From Actinotalea endophytica (GTDB lineage Bacteria > Actinomycetota > Actinomycetes > Actinomycetales > Cellulomonadaceae), in contig NZ_JAOVZU010000010.1 in NCBI RefSeq assembly GCF_025717005.1, forward strand, positions 124,001 to 188,000: 64,000 bases of DNA, given 5' to 3'. Under the pieces are notes generated by a model that was given only the letters and a program-made list of their open reading frames with translations, was not told where the DNA came from and did no database searches. Position numbers and translations under genes: made by a program. Below, one piece after another: positions 15,450-22,534 of this stretch (position 1 is its first letter; the number at the start of each line of letters is the position of its first letter).

Positions 15450-16469
15450 TCACTTCTCCTTGGTCGGGCGCAGCACGCGGGCGCGGTACTGCGCGTACAG
15501 GTCGGGCCGCTCGTCCTTGAGCCGGTCGAGGTCGAGCGCGGCCTTGGTCATGTACTGGGCGGCCACGTCGGGGTGCGCGGCGGCGAACCGCGCCGCGGCG
15601 AACGTCCCGTTGGCCTTGCGGGTGAGCAGGGTCCGCTCCCCGTCGAGCAGGGCCTCGGCGTCGCCGACGGCCTCGATCAGCTCGGCCTCCGCGATCGCCT
15701 TCATGACCTCGGCGGTCTTGATCGCCTTCATCGCGGACTCGCGCCGAGCGAGAGCGTCGCGCACCACGTCGGGGGCCTCGGCCTGCCGGGCGTCGAGGAC
15801 GACCGTGGCGTAGAGGTCCTTGACGACGTCGAGCGCGTTGGCCTCCATCGCTGGGGCCAGGTCGGCCAGGACGTGGTCGCGCCAGAACCGGTCCTCCATG
15901 TCGGTGAGGACCTCGATGAGCCGCTCGTCGCGCTCCACGCGCTCGAACCGGAAGTCACGCCCGTCGATGAGGACCGCGACCCACGCGTGGGAGCGGCCGG
16001 TGACGGCCAGGGCGTGCTGCACCTGGATCTCGGCGTGGTCGGCGACCTGGCCGTCGTCCCACTCCTCGGCGAGGCGCCAGTTGGTGGCCTTGCACTCCAG
16101 CAGGCCGTGGTCGTCGGTGAGGCGGTCGACGGAGACCTGCTGCCAGGTGCGGGCGCGCGAGCGCATCAGGCCCTTGCGCTGGGTCGCGATGCTGGTCTCC
16201 TCGGTGAACAGCTGGGCGATGAGCGGCTCGAGCAGGTTGCCCATGCGCATGGCGGGGGTCTCGGGCTGCTCGGGCAGGCGGCCGGTCTTGTCGAGCCAGA
16301 GCTCGTAACGCGAGCCCCAGCGGTTGACGCCGGCGACGGTCGAGGCGTCTGAGCCGCCGATGCCGGCGCGGCGGGCGGCGAGCCACTTCTCGCGCGGTGC
16401 GTCGGCGGGCAGGACGAGGGTCGCGTCCGGGCACGCCCAGGTGCCGGGGCGAACGGCGGTGGTGGTCAT
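15450..16469 (-). CDS. YqaJ-family viral recombinase/exonuclease
   Basis: A 339-aa protein from ATG at 16469 (MTTTAVRPGTWACPDATLVL). Hallmarks of the lambda-exonuclease/YqaJ fold are WLAARRAGIGGSDASTVAGV, MGNLLEPLIAQLF, and the catalytic strand region GLLECKATNWRLAEEWDDGQ with EIQVQHALAVTG. It produces 3' single strands for RecT. Only one base separates its stop from the recT start. The frame upstream of 16469 belongs to another small gene. Confidence 0.92.
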   Translation of the reverse strand: MTTTAVRPGTWACPDATLVLPADAPREKWLAARRAGIGGSDASTVAGVNRWGSRYELWLDKTGRLPEQPETPAMRMGNLLEPLIAQLFTEETSIATQRKGLMRSRARTWQQVSVDRLTDDHGLLECKATNWRLAEEWDDGQVADHAEIQVQHALAVTGRSHAWVAVLIDGRDFRFERVERDERLIEVLTDMEDRFWRDHVLADLAPAMEANALDVVKDLYATVVLDARQAEAPDVVRDALARRESAMKAIKTAEVMKAIAEAELIEAVGDAEALLDGERTLLTRKANGTFAAARFAAAHPDVAAQYMTKAALDLDRLKDERPDLYAQYRARVLRPTKEK

Positions 16470-16624
16470 CGGTGGTCCTCTCGCAGTGCCCGCAGGACCG
16501 CGGCGAGCCGGGTGGCGGTGCGCCGCTGGCGCGGGCGGGGCTGGTGCTGGGGTGCGCGGTCGGCGTGCTGCGGGGCGATGGCGCCCCATGCGCGGCGCGG
16601 CCTGGCGTGGTCGGTGCGGCTCAC
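16466..16624 (-). CDS. Small basic protein, 52 aa
   Basis: GTG at 16624 overlaps the preceding stop (GTGA), and its own stop overlaps the exonuclease start (ATGA). The product (MSRTDHARPRRAWGAIAPQH...) is Arg/Gln-rich, with no domain seen. The evidence is mainly the exact double coupling, so it could serve only to carry ribosomes to the nuclease gene. Confidence 0.5.
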   Translation of the reverse strand: MSRTDHARPRRAWGAIAPQHADRAPQHQPRPRQRRTATRLAAVLRALREDHR

Positions 16625-16995
16625 GGCTTGACCGCCTTGGGCCGGCGGGTGCGGCCGGGGTTGACGGCGCCGGCCGGGATGGGGCGGTCGACCCGGTAGA
16701 CCGGCGCGAGCTTGTCGCCGTTGCGGCGCGACCCGTAGCGGGCGTTGTGGCTGATCTCGATGAGCCAGCCGCGCAGCTTCAGGCGGCGCAGCGTCGGGCC
16801 GATCTGCTTGTCGACGATCCAGGGCGGGTAGAACTCGCGGAGGTCGCCGGACGAGACGCGGCCGCCGTGCTTGCGCCTGGCGAGGTTGATGGCCACACGC
16901 ACGGCGTCGCGGGAGTCGCCCTTGATCGGCAACGACTCGTCGTCGGCGACTGCGTCGAGAACGTCGAAGATGTCGTCCTGCACCGAGGCGGTCAT
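16621..16995 (-). CDS. Unknown winged-helix-like phage protein, 124 aa
   Basis: ATG at 16995 (MTASVQDDIFDVLDAVADDE). The sequence reads as an alternating helix/strand domain ending in a basic tail; IGPTLRRLKLRGWLIEISHN resembles the recognition helix and wing of a winged-helix domain. Probably DNA-binding (inference). Coupled on both sides by 4-nt overlaps. Confidence 0.65.
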   Translation of the reverse strand: MTASVQDDIFDVLDAVADDESLPIKGDSRDAVRVAINLARRKHGGRVSSGDLREFYPPWIVDKQIGPTLRRLKLRGWLIEISHNARYGSRRNGDKLAPVYRVDRPIPAGAVNPGRTRRPKAVKP

Positions 16996-17168
16996 CCGAA
17001 CCACCCCGCAAGCCACGCGTCGAGTTGGCCGGTGAGCCACAGCCAGACCAGCGCGACGAGCAGTGGCAGCCAGACCCACGCGAGCCCGAGCCCGACGCCG
17101 CGGGCGATGCCCTTGGTGGTGCGGGCGCCCTCGACGCGGTCGCGCTCGGCGCGCAGCGACGACGTCAC
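16992..17168 (-). CDS. Single-span membrane protein, 58 aa
   Basis: GTG at 17168 is chosen because it overlaps the upstream stop (GTGA); an ATG three codons earlier (17177) is possible. A charged N-terminus precedes one Trp-rich membrane helix (LGLAWVWLPLLVALVWLWLT) and a short WLAGWFG end. Hypothetical. Confidence 0.6.
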   Translation of the reverse strand: MTSSLRAERDRVEGARTTKGIARGVGLGLAWVWLPLLVALVWLWLTGQLDAWLAGWFG

Positions 17169-17284
17169 GCGACCCACCGCTCACACCGCGTGCACTTCGG
17201 GTACTCGTACTCCGGGTCCAGTGCCTTGTGGCCGATGATCATGCAGACCAGGCGCTTGGCGGCGAGCTTCATCCGAGCCTTCAC
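17165..17284 (-). CDS. Micro-protein with two Cys, 39 aa
   Basis: GTG at 17284, coupled on both sides by GTGA. The product MKARMKLAAKRLVCMIIGHK... ends PKCTRCERWVA, with a C-x2-C that could pair with the earlier Cys-His as a mini zinc finger. Similar short GHK-CxRC proteins occur in actinophages. Confidence 0.55.
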   Translation of the reverse strand: MKARMKLAAKRLVCMIIGHKALDPEYEYPKCTRCERWVA

Positions 17285-17373
17285 AGAACCCCTCCGATCG
17301 TGAGGGCGGCGACGATGAGGACGATCGCGGCGGACGCCGCGGTCGCGAGGAGCACGAGCCGGCGGGTGGTCAT
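17281..17373 (-). CDS. Single-span membrane micro-protein, 30 aa
   Basis: ATG at 17373 overlaps the upstream stop (ATGA), and its TGA overlaps the next GTG. The product is MTTRRLVLLATAASAAIVLI followed by VAALTIGGVL: a basic cap and one hydrophobic helix. Very short, but the two perfect couplings and the amphitopic design support a real gene. Confidence 0.5.
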   Translation of the reverse strand: MTTRRLVLLATAASAAIVLIVAALTIGGVL

Positions 17374-17768
17374 CGCTCGCTCGCCGCCTCGTCGCGGGCA
17401 ATCTCTCGGGCGAGCTCAGCGGCCTGGGACCGCAGGCCCTCCATGTCCTCGCCGGGCGTGACCGGGCTGGGCGCCGGGCCGATGATCCGGTCGGACGTGT
17501 GCTCCGGCCCGGGGTCGGACTGCACGACGGCGAGCGGCTCGCGGACGTCACCGAAGATCCGCAGCGACTGCGACCAGCCCAGGACGAGGACCGCCTCGGC
17601 GACGTCGTCGACGTACAGCGCGATCCGGTGCATGAGGATCTGCACGCCGGTGACGGTCACGCCGCCGAGCCGGAGCTTGCGGGCGAGGGTCTGCGCGCGC
17701 ACGAGGTCCTGCTCGGTGGCGGACATCGCGGCCCACTCGGCGATCCCCGGGTGCGCGAGGGCGGTCAT
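17370..17768 (-). CDS. Hypothetical phage protein, 132 aa
   Basis: Starts MTALAHPGIAEWAAMSATEQ. A helical N-terminus is followed by a small beta region (GVTVTGVQILMHRIALYVDD) and an acidic helical C-terminus. No recognised domain. Both ends overlap neighbours by 4 nt. An internal Met at residue 15 is an alternative start. Confidence 0.65.
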   Translation of the reverse strand: MTALAHPGIAEWAAMSATEQDLVRAQTLARKLRLGGVTVTGVQILMHRIALYVDDVAEAVLVLGWSQSLRIFGDVREPLAVVQSDPGPEHTSDRIIGPAPSPVTPGEDMEGLRSQAAELAREIARDEAASER

Positions 17769-18031
17769 GGCGTCACCCCGTCCCGGTGCTCGCGCTCGGC
17801 CCGCGCGTTCGAGAGCAGGTGCCCGGACACGCCGAGCGCCTCGACGAGCGCGGTCAGGTCGTCGGGCTCGACGCGGGCGGCGTCGATGCGTGCCCAGCGG
17901 GCCAGGGCCTGCGCGACCTGCGGGGAGTCGTGGCCGTACTTCTCGGCGGCGGCGGACACGCGGCCCATCGCGGAGGCCCGGAGGTTGGCGTCGGACAGCG
18001 ACGCGGCCGAGCGGACGGCGAGGGCGGTCAT
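17765..18031 (-). CDS. Hypothetical helical phage protein, 88 aa
   Basis: Starts MTALAVRSAASLSDANLRAS and is almost wholly helical, with a run of charged residues at the end (NARAEREHRDGVTP). No family recognised. It begins with the same MTALA as its downstream neighbour, so the two start regions may share ancestry. 4-nt overlaps on both sides. Confidence 0.6.
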   Translation of the reverse strand: MTALAVRSAASLSDANLRASAMGRVSAAAEKYGHDSPQVAQALARWARIDAARVEPDDLTALVEALGVSGHLLSNARAEREHRDGVTP

Positions 18032-18384
18032 GAGGCCACCGCCTCGACGTGAACTCGGCGCCCGACCATCGACGGAGCGTTGGCGATGGTTTCGGCTGCC
18101 GCGCGCGCCATCGGCGGGGTGAGCCGCTCGCCCGTGTCGGTGTCGACGACGACGGACGCGTCCTCGATCGAGGCGGTCAGGACGACCCTGGGCGTGAACT
18201 CGAAGCCGCCATGGGGCGAGCGCACGGTGCGGTTCTCGGCGAAAATGCGCGAGCGCCCGTCGCCCCAGTCCTCCGGGGCGCGGTCGATGACGAAGGTGCG
18301 CACCGGGAGCGGACGGCCACCGGCGTCACGGCCGGTGGGACGCGCGGTGATGGTCCGGGTGCTGGTTGTGCGGGTCCTCCCCAT
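18028..18384 (-). CDS. Hypothetical phage protein, 118 aa
   Basis: Starts MGRTRTTSTRTITARPTGRD with GGAGTC-like purines upstream. The Thr/Arg-rich N-terminus is followed by a beta-rich body (VLTASIEDASVVVDTDTGER) and a helical C-terminus. No known domain. It is the first gene of the coupled chain after the hairpin at 18409-18445. Confidence 0.65.
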   Translation of the reverse strand: MGRTRTTSTRTITARPTGRDAGGRPLPVRTFVIDRAPEDWGDGRSRIFAENRTVRSPHGGFEFTPRVVLTASIEDASVVVDTDTGERLTPPMARAAAETIANAPSMVGRRVHVEAVAS

Positions 18385-18408
18385 GGGAGACTCCTCTCGT
18401 TCGTTCGG

Positions 18409-18445
18409 ACGCCGCCCCCAATGGCCTGCACGCCGGGGGCGGCGT
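18409..18445. terminator. Strong hairpin between the switch genes and the early operon
   Basis: Perfect 11-bp arms ACGCCGCCCCC (18409-18419) and GGGGGCGGCGT (18435-18445) around a 15-nt loop. Both flanking genes read leftward, so it could limit read-through from the Cro-like/excisionase transcript into the recombination operon. The only T-rich tail (TTCGTTCT) is on the right, as for a rightward transcript. Confidence 0.55.
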
Positions 18446-18454
18446 TTCGTTCTG

Positions 18455-18676
18455 TCAGGCGTCAGGCAGGGACTCGACCCATGCGTCCAGGTCGACCCGG
18501 CGGATGATCAGCACGCCCTTCGCCCCACGCTTGGCGCGCAGAGGCGGCGGGAACTCCGCCGCGTCGGTGGCGTGGATCGCGCGGCGCAGGGTCGAGATAC
18601 CCGCGGCGCGCTGGTAGGCGGCGGCCTCCGGGAGGGTCATCCACTCCGGCCAAGCCGGCAGGGTTCCCGCGCCCAT
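18455..18676 (-). CDS. Excisionase-like HTH protein, 73 aa
   Basis: Starts MGAGTLPAWPEWMTLPEAAA and has the short winged-helix pattern of Xis/HTH_17 proteins: LPEAAAYQRAAGISTLRRAI, then a wing ending GVLIIRRVDLDAWVESL. Such proteins bend att-site DNA for excision or act as small regulators. Its ATG shares a base with the stop of the Cro-like gene (TGATG). Size and place beside the immunity switch support the call; a regulatory rather than excisive role remains possible. Confidence 0.75.
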   Translation of the reverse strand: MGAGTLPAWPEWMTLPEAAAYQRAAGISTLRRAIHATDAAEFPPPLRAKRGAKGVLIIRRVDLDAWVESLPDA

Positions 18677-18951
18677 CAGGCGCTCCTCGTCGCGGGCATC
18701 CCCGGGACGACCGGCTTGCGCAGAGGCCCGTGCCAGACGTCGAGCGGCTCGACGCCGAGCGCCCTCGCCCAGGCGGTCAGCAGGCGGTCGGACGCCTGCT
18801 TGTTCCCCGCCTCGACGTTCGAGATCCCCGCGCCGGTGATCGGGACGCCCTGCTCGACGATGCGCCCGGCGAGCTGCTCCTGCGTCCAGCCGTGCGCCTT
18901 GCGGAGGTCGGAGATCCGGACCATCGGTCCGAGGGGTTCCATCGCTGGCAT
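18676..18951 (-). CDS. Cro-like XRE-family regulator, 91 aa
   Basis: A single XRE-type HTH (ISDLRKAHGWTQEQLAGRIV ... ITGAGISNVEAGNKQASDRL) with a short tail. It is divergent from the immunity repressor and heads the leftward early operon, the place of cro. A promoter with TTGCAT (-35), 17 bp and TAAGTT (-10) ends six bases before its ATG, so the message is probably leaderless, and an inverted repeat covers the -10 and start codon. Could equally be the lysogeny repressor if the rightward gene plays another part. Confidence 0.8.
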   Translation of the reverse strand: MPAMEPLGPMVRISDLRKAHGWTQEQLAGRIVEQGVPITGAGISNVEAGNKQASDRLLTAWARALGVEPLDVWHGPLRKPVVPGMPATRSA

Positions 18952-19137
18952 GTCGCCAACTTAGCGACAAGTTCTGACAGATGCAACCCTTCTGGCGCTG
19001 AGTTACCGACAAGTCGTGACAAGAACGGCCAGCCAGGAAGGCAAACAAGGCCTGGCCTGCCGAATCCCCGGCGTGTAATTCGCTGATCTCGCGTTTCGCC
19101 TGGCGCCAAGTTGTCGCCAGGTAACTGGACTTGTCAC
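18951..19137. promoter_or_regulatory. Immunity-region operators, repeated TTGTCRC
   Basis: The divergent intergenic region carries a palindrome TGTCGC-n7-GCGACA (18951-18969), GTGACAA (19016-19022) next to CCGACAA (19006-19012), and a direct pair TTGTCGC (19111-19117) and TTGTCAC (19131-19137) spaced 20 bp, two helical turns. The recurring half-site and its placement on both flanking start regions suggest operators of the repressor or Cro-like protein. Binding is inferred. Confidence 0.65.
18958..18986 (-). promoter_or_regulatory. Leftward early promoter, probably leaderless
   Basis: On the minus strand TTGCAT (18986-18981), 17-bp spacer, TAAGTT (18963-18958). The expected transcription start falls on or next to the A of the ATG at 18951. 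The -10 lies within the TGTCGC/GCGACA palindrome, so occupancy would block it. Confidence 0.5.
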
Positions 19138-19161
19138 GCTGGCGTGCGAGAGCGTGGGGCC

Positions 19162-19872
19162 ATGGATGATCAGCGTGGCTGGGAGCTCCTCGCAGACTTC
19201 GCCGCCAAGCGGCGCCGGCGCCTCGGGCTCAACCAGGGCGACCTCAAGTCGCGCGGCGGACCGGGAGCCAGCACTGTCGGCAAGATCGAGCGCGCAGAGG
19301 GCCCGTTCCCCCTCAGGACGCAGCACGCGCTCGAGAACGCGCTGGGCTGGAGCCGTGGGGGCGTCGAGCTGCTCCTCCGCGCACCGTCAGAGCCGTGGTT
19401 CGAGGACCAGTTCGAGGACCTGATGCTGCAGTTCGTCGAGAACAACATCCCCGACATGAGCGCGCCGCCGGCTTCGACCACTCCGGTCGCCTCGGCGCGC
19501 GACCTGACCGACGAAGAGCTCCTAGCCGAGCTCACCTACCGGATGCGCCGCTACGCCCTGTCGCAGGGCGACGACGCCGAGAGCGAGCGTGAGACCGACG
19601 ACGGAGACTCCACCCCCACCACCGCGGCCGGGAGCGCCCCGGCCGAGACGGAGATCGATGCGCGGAGAGCAGCCGAGGTGGAGCTCCTCGGTCAACTCGC
19701 CGACAGCGTCACCCTCGGTGAGCTTCGCCAGACCGCGGCGGCCATCGCGGCGCCCGCCGGTGAGGGTGCTGACGGACCGCAACGCAAGCCCACGGGCCAC
19801 GGAGTGGCTCTCCCGAAGGCGGCCTGGGGACTGGCCGCGCGGCGCGGCAACATCACTCCGGACGAGCAGTAG
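19162..19872 (+). CDS. Probable prophage immunity repressor (HTH), 236 aa
   Basis: ATG at 19162 (MDDQRGWELLADFAAKRRRR); an earlier in-frame ATG at 19111 would run through the operator sites and is less likely. Residues about 8-60 form an XRE-like HTH (RRLGLNQGDLKSRGGPGAST VGKIER type), followed by a Ser/Thr/Glu-rich linker and a helical C-terminus. No S24 protease domain is present. The next gene encodes an ImmA/IrrE-like metalloprotease, the standard partner that inactivates such repressors during induction. Confidence 0.75.
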   Translation: MDDQRGWELLADFAAKRRRRLGLNQGDLKSRGGPGASTVGKIERAEGPFPLRTQHALENALGWSRGGVELLLRAPSEPWFEDQFEDLMLQFVENNIPDMSAPPASTTPVASARDLTDEELLAELTYRMRRYALSQGDDAESERETDDGDSTPTTAAGSAPAETEIDARRAAEVELLGQLADSVTLGELRQTAAAIAAPAGEGADGPQRKPTGHGVALPKAAWGLAARRGNITPDEQ

Positions 19873-19932
19873 CGCAGGTCCGTCACCCGAACGGGTGATC
19901 AACGTCGGCGGCCGCCTCTAGCCTCACGGACC

Positions 19933-20349
19933 GTGATCGACTTCCACCCATGGCGCGCTCTCGCGGATCGCCCCGAGGTGGAGGTGCACCTCGCCGACCT
20001 GCCCGACGGGATCCTCGGCACCACTGACGGTGAGCACATCTGGCTCGACCGTCGCCAGCAGCAGGCCCAGCGTCGATCGACCCTGACGCACGAGCTTGAG
20101 CACCTCGAGCGCGGCCATGCCGGCTGTCAGCCGGCCGCCGTGGAGGCTGAGGTTGAGGCGGCCGCGGCGCGCAAGCTCATCCCGCTCGTGGCGCTAGCCG
20201 AGGCGATCGTCTGGGCATGCTGCGAGGCCGAGCTCGCCCAGGACCTGTGGGTCGACCCGGCGATGGTGCGCACTCGCCTGATGAACCTGACCCGCGAGGA
20301 GCGGGACTACATCGAGAACGTGATCGCCCTGCGCGAGGAGGCGCTGTGA
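19933..20349 (+). CDS. ImmA/IrrE-family metallopeptidase
   Basis: A 138-aa protein with GTG start. The zinc-binding HELEH (residues 53-57) sits in STLTHELEHLERGH, and the preceding LPDGILGTTDGEHIWLDRRQ region matches the ImmA N-terminal sheet. A further glutamate of the site is likely in AAVEAEVEAAAARKL. By analogy with ICEBs1 ImmA, it would cleave the repressor encoded 60 nt upstream. Its stop overlaps the next start. Confidence 0.85.
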   Translation: MIDFHPWRALADRPEVEVHLADLPDGILGTTDGEHIWLDRRQQQAQRRSTLTHELEHLERGHAGCQPAAVEAEVEAAAARKLIPLVALAEAIVWACCEAELAQDLWVDPAMVRTRLMNLTREERDYIENVIALREEAL

Positions 20350-20564
20350 CCGACACCGACCGGGCCATCCTGACGATCGAGGGCCAGCACTGGCGGCACG
20401 CCGGCACCAAGGAGGCCGCGATCCACGAGCAGCTAGGCCTCTCCCCGACCGCCTACTACCAGCGGCTGAACCGCCTCCTCGACGACCCGGAGGCCGTCGC
20501 CGCGTCTCCCCTGGTGGTGCACAGGCTGCGCCGCATCCGGGTGCGGCGGCGTCGCGATGGCTGA
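20346..20564 (+). CDS. DUF3263 family protein, 72 aa
   Basis: GTG at 20346 overlaps the protease stop (GTGA). The pattern DRAILTIEGQHWRHAGTKEA followed by LGLSPTAYYQRLNRLLDD matches DUF3263, small actinobacterial HTH-like proteins. The family also occurs on host chromosomes, so it could be a captured host gene, but the coupling to the immA-like gene puts it in the immunity transcript. Last gene before the tRNA; possible DNA-binding accessory. Confidence 0.8.
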   Translation: MTDTDRAILTIEGQHWRHAGTKEAAIHEQLGLSPTAYYQRLNRLLDDPEAVAASPLVVHRLRRIRVRRRRDG

Positions 20565-20594
20565 CGGGATGGCTACAGAGAGCCTCTGACGACG

Positions 20595-20633
20595 AAGGCC
20601 CCGCCGCAGCGTTTCCGCTGATGACGGGGCCTT
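20595..20633. terminator. Bidirectional terminator at the prophage end
   Basis: AAGGCCCCG (20595-20603) pairs with CGGGGCCTT (20625-20633); inside it CAGCG-TTTC-CGCTG forms a nested stem. It ends in TTTCGTT on the right. It closes the immunity transcript before the oppositely oriented tRNA-Arg gene. Confidence 0.75.
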
Positions 20634-20642
20634 TCGTTCCTG

Positions 20643-20715
20643 CGCGCCCGGAGGGACTCGAACCCCCAACCTTCTGATCCGTAGTCAGATGCTCTATCCG
20701 TTGAGCTACGGGCGC
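20643..20715 (-). tRNA. tRNA-Arg (anticodon ACG)
   Basis: The minus strand folds into a cloverleaf: acceptor GCGCCCG/CGGGCGC, D arm GCTC...GAGC, anticodon stem TCTGA/TCAGA enclosing CTACGGA (anticodon ACG), T arm GGGGG-TTCGAGT-CCCTC. CCA is not encoded. Its 3' end faces the prophage, so it is the likely attB. Confidence 0.97.
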
Positions 20716-20785
20716 ATGGCCACAAGGCCGCGCACGAGGATACAGCCCCAGGTGCCCGGCAGCCCAATCGTCTCCCGATCGAGGG

Positions 20786-21226
20786 TCAGTCCGCGAGGCG
20801 CGTCTCGAAGAGCGCGCCGCGCTCGAGGGTGCGGTGCACCGGGCAGCGGTCGGCGATCTCGGCCAGCCGGGCCCGCTGCTCGTCGGAGAGGTCCCCGGCC
20901 AGGCGCAGCGTGCAGGTGAACCGGTCGCGCATCGTCGGAGCCCCGTCGACCTCGACCGAGACCTTCTCGCGGCCGACCAGCACGCCGATCGCCTCGACCG
21001 GCCAGCCCTTGCGGTCCGCGTACATCCGCAGGGTCATCGAGATGCACGCGCCGAGCGCGGCGCCGAGCAGGTCGTAGGGCGCGGGGCCGGCGTCGTCGCC
21101 GCCGGCGTCCAGGGGCTCGTCCGCGGTCCAGGTGTGCGCGCCGACCCGCACCTCCTGGGTGAAGTGGCCGGCGGGCGTCTCGACCACCAGGACCTCGCCG
21201 GGGCCAGGTTCAGGCATCGCGTTCAT
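20786..21226 (-). CDS. OsmC/Ohr family protein
   Basis: A 146-aa protein with an OsmC fold: HTWTADEPLDAGGDDAGPAP, then LLGAALGACISMTLRMYADR carrying the first reactive Cys and ADRCPVHRTLERG carrying the second. OsmC/YhfA-like proteins reduce organic hydroperoxides or sense redox state. ATG at 21226 is used; an alternative (MPEPGPGE) is at 21217. First host gene after the tRNA; no operon partner. Confidence 0.85.
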   Translation of the reverse strand: MNAMPEPGPGEVLVVETPAGHFTQEVRVGAHTWTADEPLDAGGDDAGPAPYDLLGAALGACISMTLRMYADRKGWPVEAIGVLVGREKVSVEVDGAPTMRDRFTCTLRLAGDLSDEQRARLAEIADRCPVHRTLERGALFETRLAD

Positions 21227-21375
21227 GGAGCCATCGTGGCGTGCCGCGGCGGCCCACGCCCGGCGCGTCCACCGCCGGATCGGAGGCCAAGGTCTTTTGC
21301 ACGGTGATCGGCGGGCGTAATGTCCGATTCGCAGGTGTCCCCCGCTCGACTCCCCCACCCAACGGAGGGTGATCG

Positions 21376-22458
21376 ATGAAGATCGCCATCGCAGCAACCA
21401 CCGCCCTGCTCCTTCTCCTCCCCGCCGGCGCCGCGGTCGGTGCACCGAAGACGGACGACCCGACGGTGCTCGCCGACAACCTCATCGGCCCGCTCCACCT
21501 CGACATCGGCCCCGGCCGCACCGCCACGGTCAGCCAGGAGTTCGCCGGGCTGCTCACGTCGGTCGACCGCAAGGGCACCGACGTGATCTACGCGAACCCC
21601 GAGTGGGACGTCGCCGGCGTCGACCACCGGGGGACCACCCGCTACGTCCTGATCAGCCAGGGCGCCGGGCAGGGCGACCCCACGGCCCTCGCCGGCGCGC
21701 TCCTGGCGATCGACCGCAAGGGACACGTGCGCACCGTCACCGACCAGCTCGCCGAGCTGGAGACGTCGACCAACCCGGACGCGGTGAACTCCTACGGCCT
21801 CTCGGCCGACGACGCCGCCGCCAACCCGGCCTGTGTCGCCGCGCTCGCCGGCGTCGGGGCACCCGCGTCCTACACCGGGGCGCTCGACTCTCACCCGTAC
21901 GCCATCGCCGTGAAGGGGCACACGGCGTACATCGCGGACGCCGGTGCCAACACGATCGTGAAGGTCGACCTCCGCAACGGTGCGGCCAGCACGCTCGCCG
22001 TGCTCCCGCCGCAGCCCGCCCTGATCACGGACGAGGGCGCCGCGGCGCTCGGTGTGGCCGACTGCGCAGGCCTGACCTACGCGTTCGAACCGGTACCGAC
22101 CGACGTGGTGATCGGCCCTGACGGCGCGGTCTACGTGTCCACGCTGCCCGGCGGCCCGGAGAGCCCGGCGCTCGGCGCACGCGGCGCGGTCTACCGCGTC
22201 GACACCTCGACCGGTGCGGAGAGCATGGTCCTGGGCGGGATCCTCACTCCCACCGGGATCGCCTTCGACGGCGACGGCGCGCTGTACATCGCGTCGTTGT
22301 TCGGCGAGGGCGTCTACAAGGTGCCGGTCGGCTCGACCACCCCGGTGCTCGTGATGCCGGCGCCGCTGGCGGCCGACGTCGAGATCCACGGCTCCACGCT
22401 GTACGCGACGATCAACGCGCTCGGCGCAGGCGGCCAGCTGGTCTCGATGCACCTCTAG
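21376..22458 (+). CDS. Secreted ScyD/ScyE-family beta-propeller-like protein
   Basis: A 360-aa protein with a Sec signal peptide (MKIAIAATTALLLLLPAGAA, cleaved near VGA/APK) and repeated propeller-like strands (DVVIGPDGAVYVSTLPGG; PTGIAFDGDGALYIASLFGE). This is the layout of actinobacterial ScyD/ScyE-type (SMP-30/NHL-like) proteins; substrate unknown. GGAGGG stands 7 nt before ATG. A weak promoter (TTGCAC, 15 bp, TAATGT at 21297-21323) lies upstream. It converges on the decarboxylase gene at a strong terminator. Confidence 0.85.
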   Translation: MKIAIAATTALLLLLPAGAAVGAPKTDDPTVLADNLIGPLHLDIGPGRTATVSQEFAGLLTSVDRKGTDVIYANPEWDVAGVDHRGTTRYVLISQGAGQGDPTALAGALLAIDRKGHVRTVTDQLAELETSTNPDAVNSYGLSADDAAANPACVAALAGVGAPASYTGALDSHPYAIAVKGHTAYIADAGANTIVKVDLRNGAASTLAVLPPQPALITDEGAAALGVADCAGLTYAFEPVPTDVVIGPDGAVYVSTLPGGPESPALGARGAVYRVDTSTGAESMVLGGILTPTGIAFDGDGALYIASLFGEGVYKVPVGSTTPVLVMPAPLAADVEIHGSTLYATINALGAGGQLVSMHL

Positions 22459-22493
22459 CAGTCACCACTGCCGGCGCTCACCACGGCCGGCCC

Positions 22494-22532
22494 CACCGAG
22501 GCGGTGCGTCCCCGTGGCGCACCGCCTCGGTG
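22494..22532. terminator. Strong bidirectional terminator
   Basis: Perfect 15-bp arms CACCGAGGCGGTGCG (22494-22508) and CGCACCGCCTCGGTG (22518-22532) with a 9-nt loop, exactly between two convergent stop codons. No T-run, as is usual for such actinobacterial hairpins. Confidence 0.85.
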
Positions 22533-22534
22533 AC

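Larger units (their letters stand above)
1..20642. mobile_element. Right-hand part of a prophage integrated beside tRNA-Arg(ACG)
   Basis: Contiguous phage modules fill this interval: portal, large terminase, small-terminase-like protein, replication initiator, RuvC-like resolvase, RecT plus YqaJ exonuclease, and a repressor/Cro/excisionase switch. Most genes are very short, overlap by 1-4 nt and read leftward. The right edge lies against the 3' end of a tRNA-Arg gene, a classic tyrosine-integrase target, so the attachment core is probably within the 3' half of that tRNA (inference; the other att copy is outside the window). The left edge is also outside, since the portal gene is cut at position 1. 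No integrase, lysis or tail genes are seen in this part. Confidence 0.93.
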
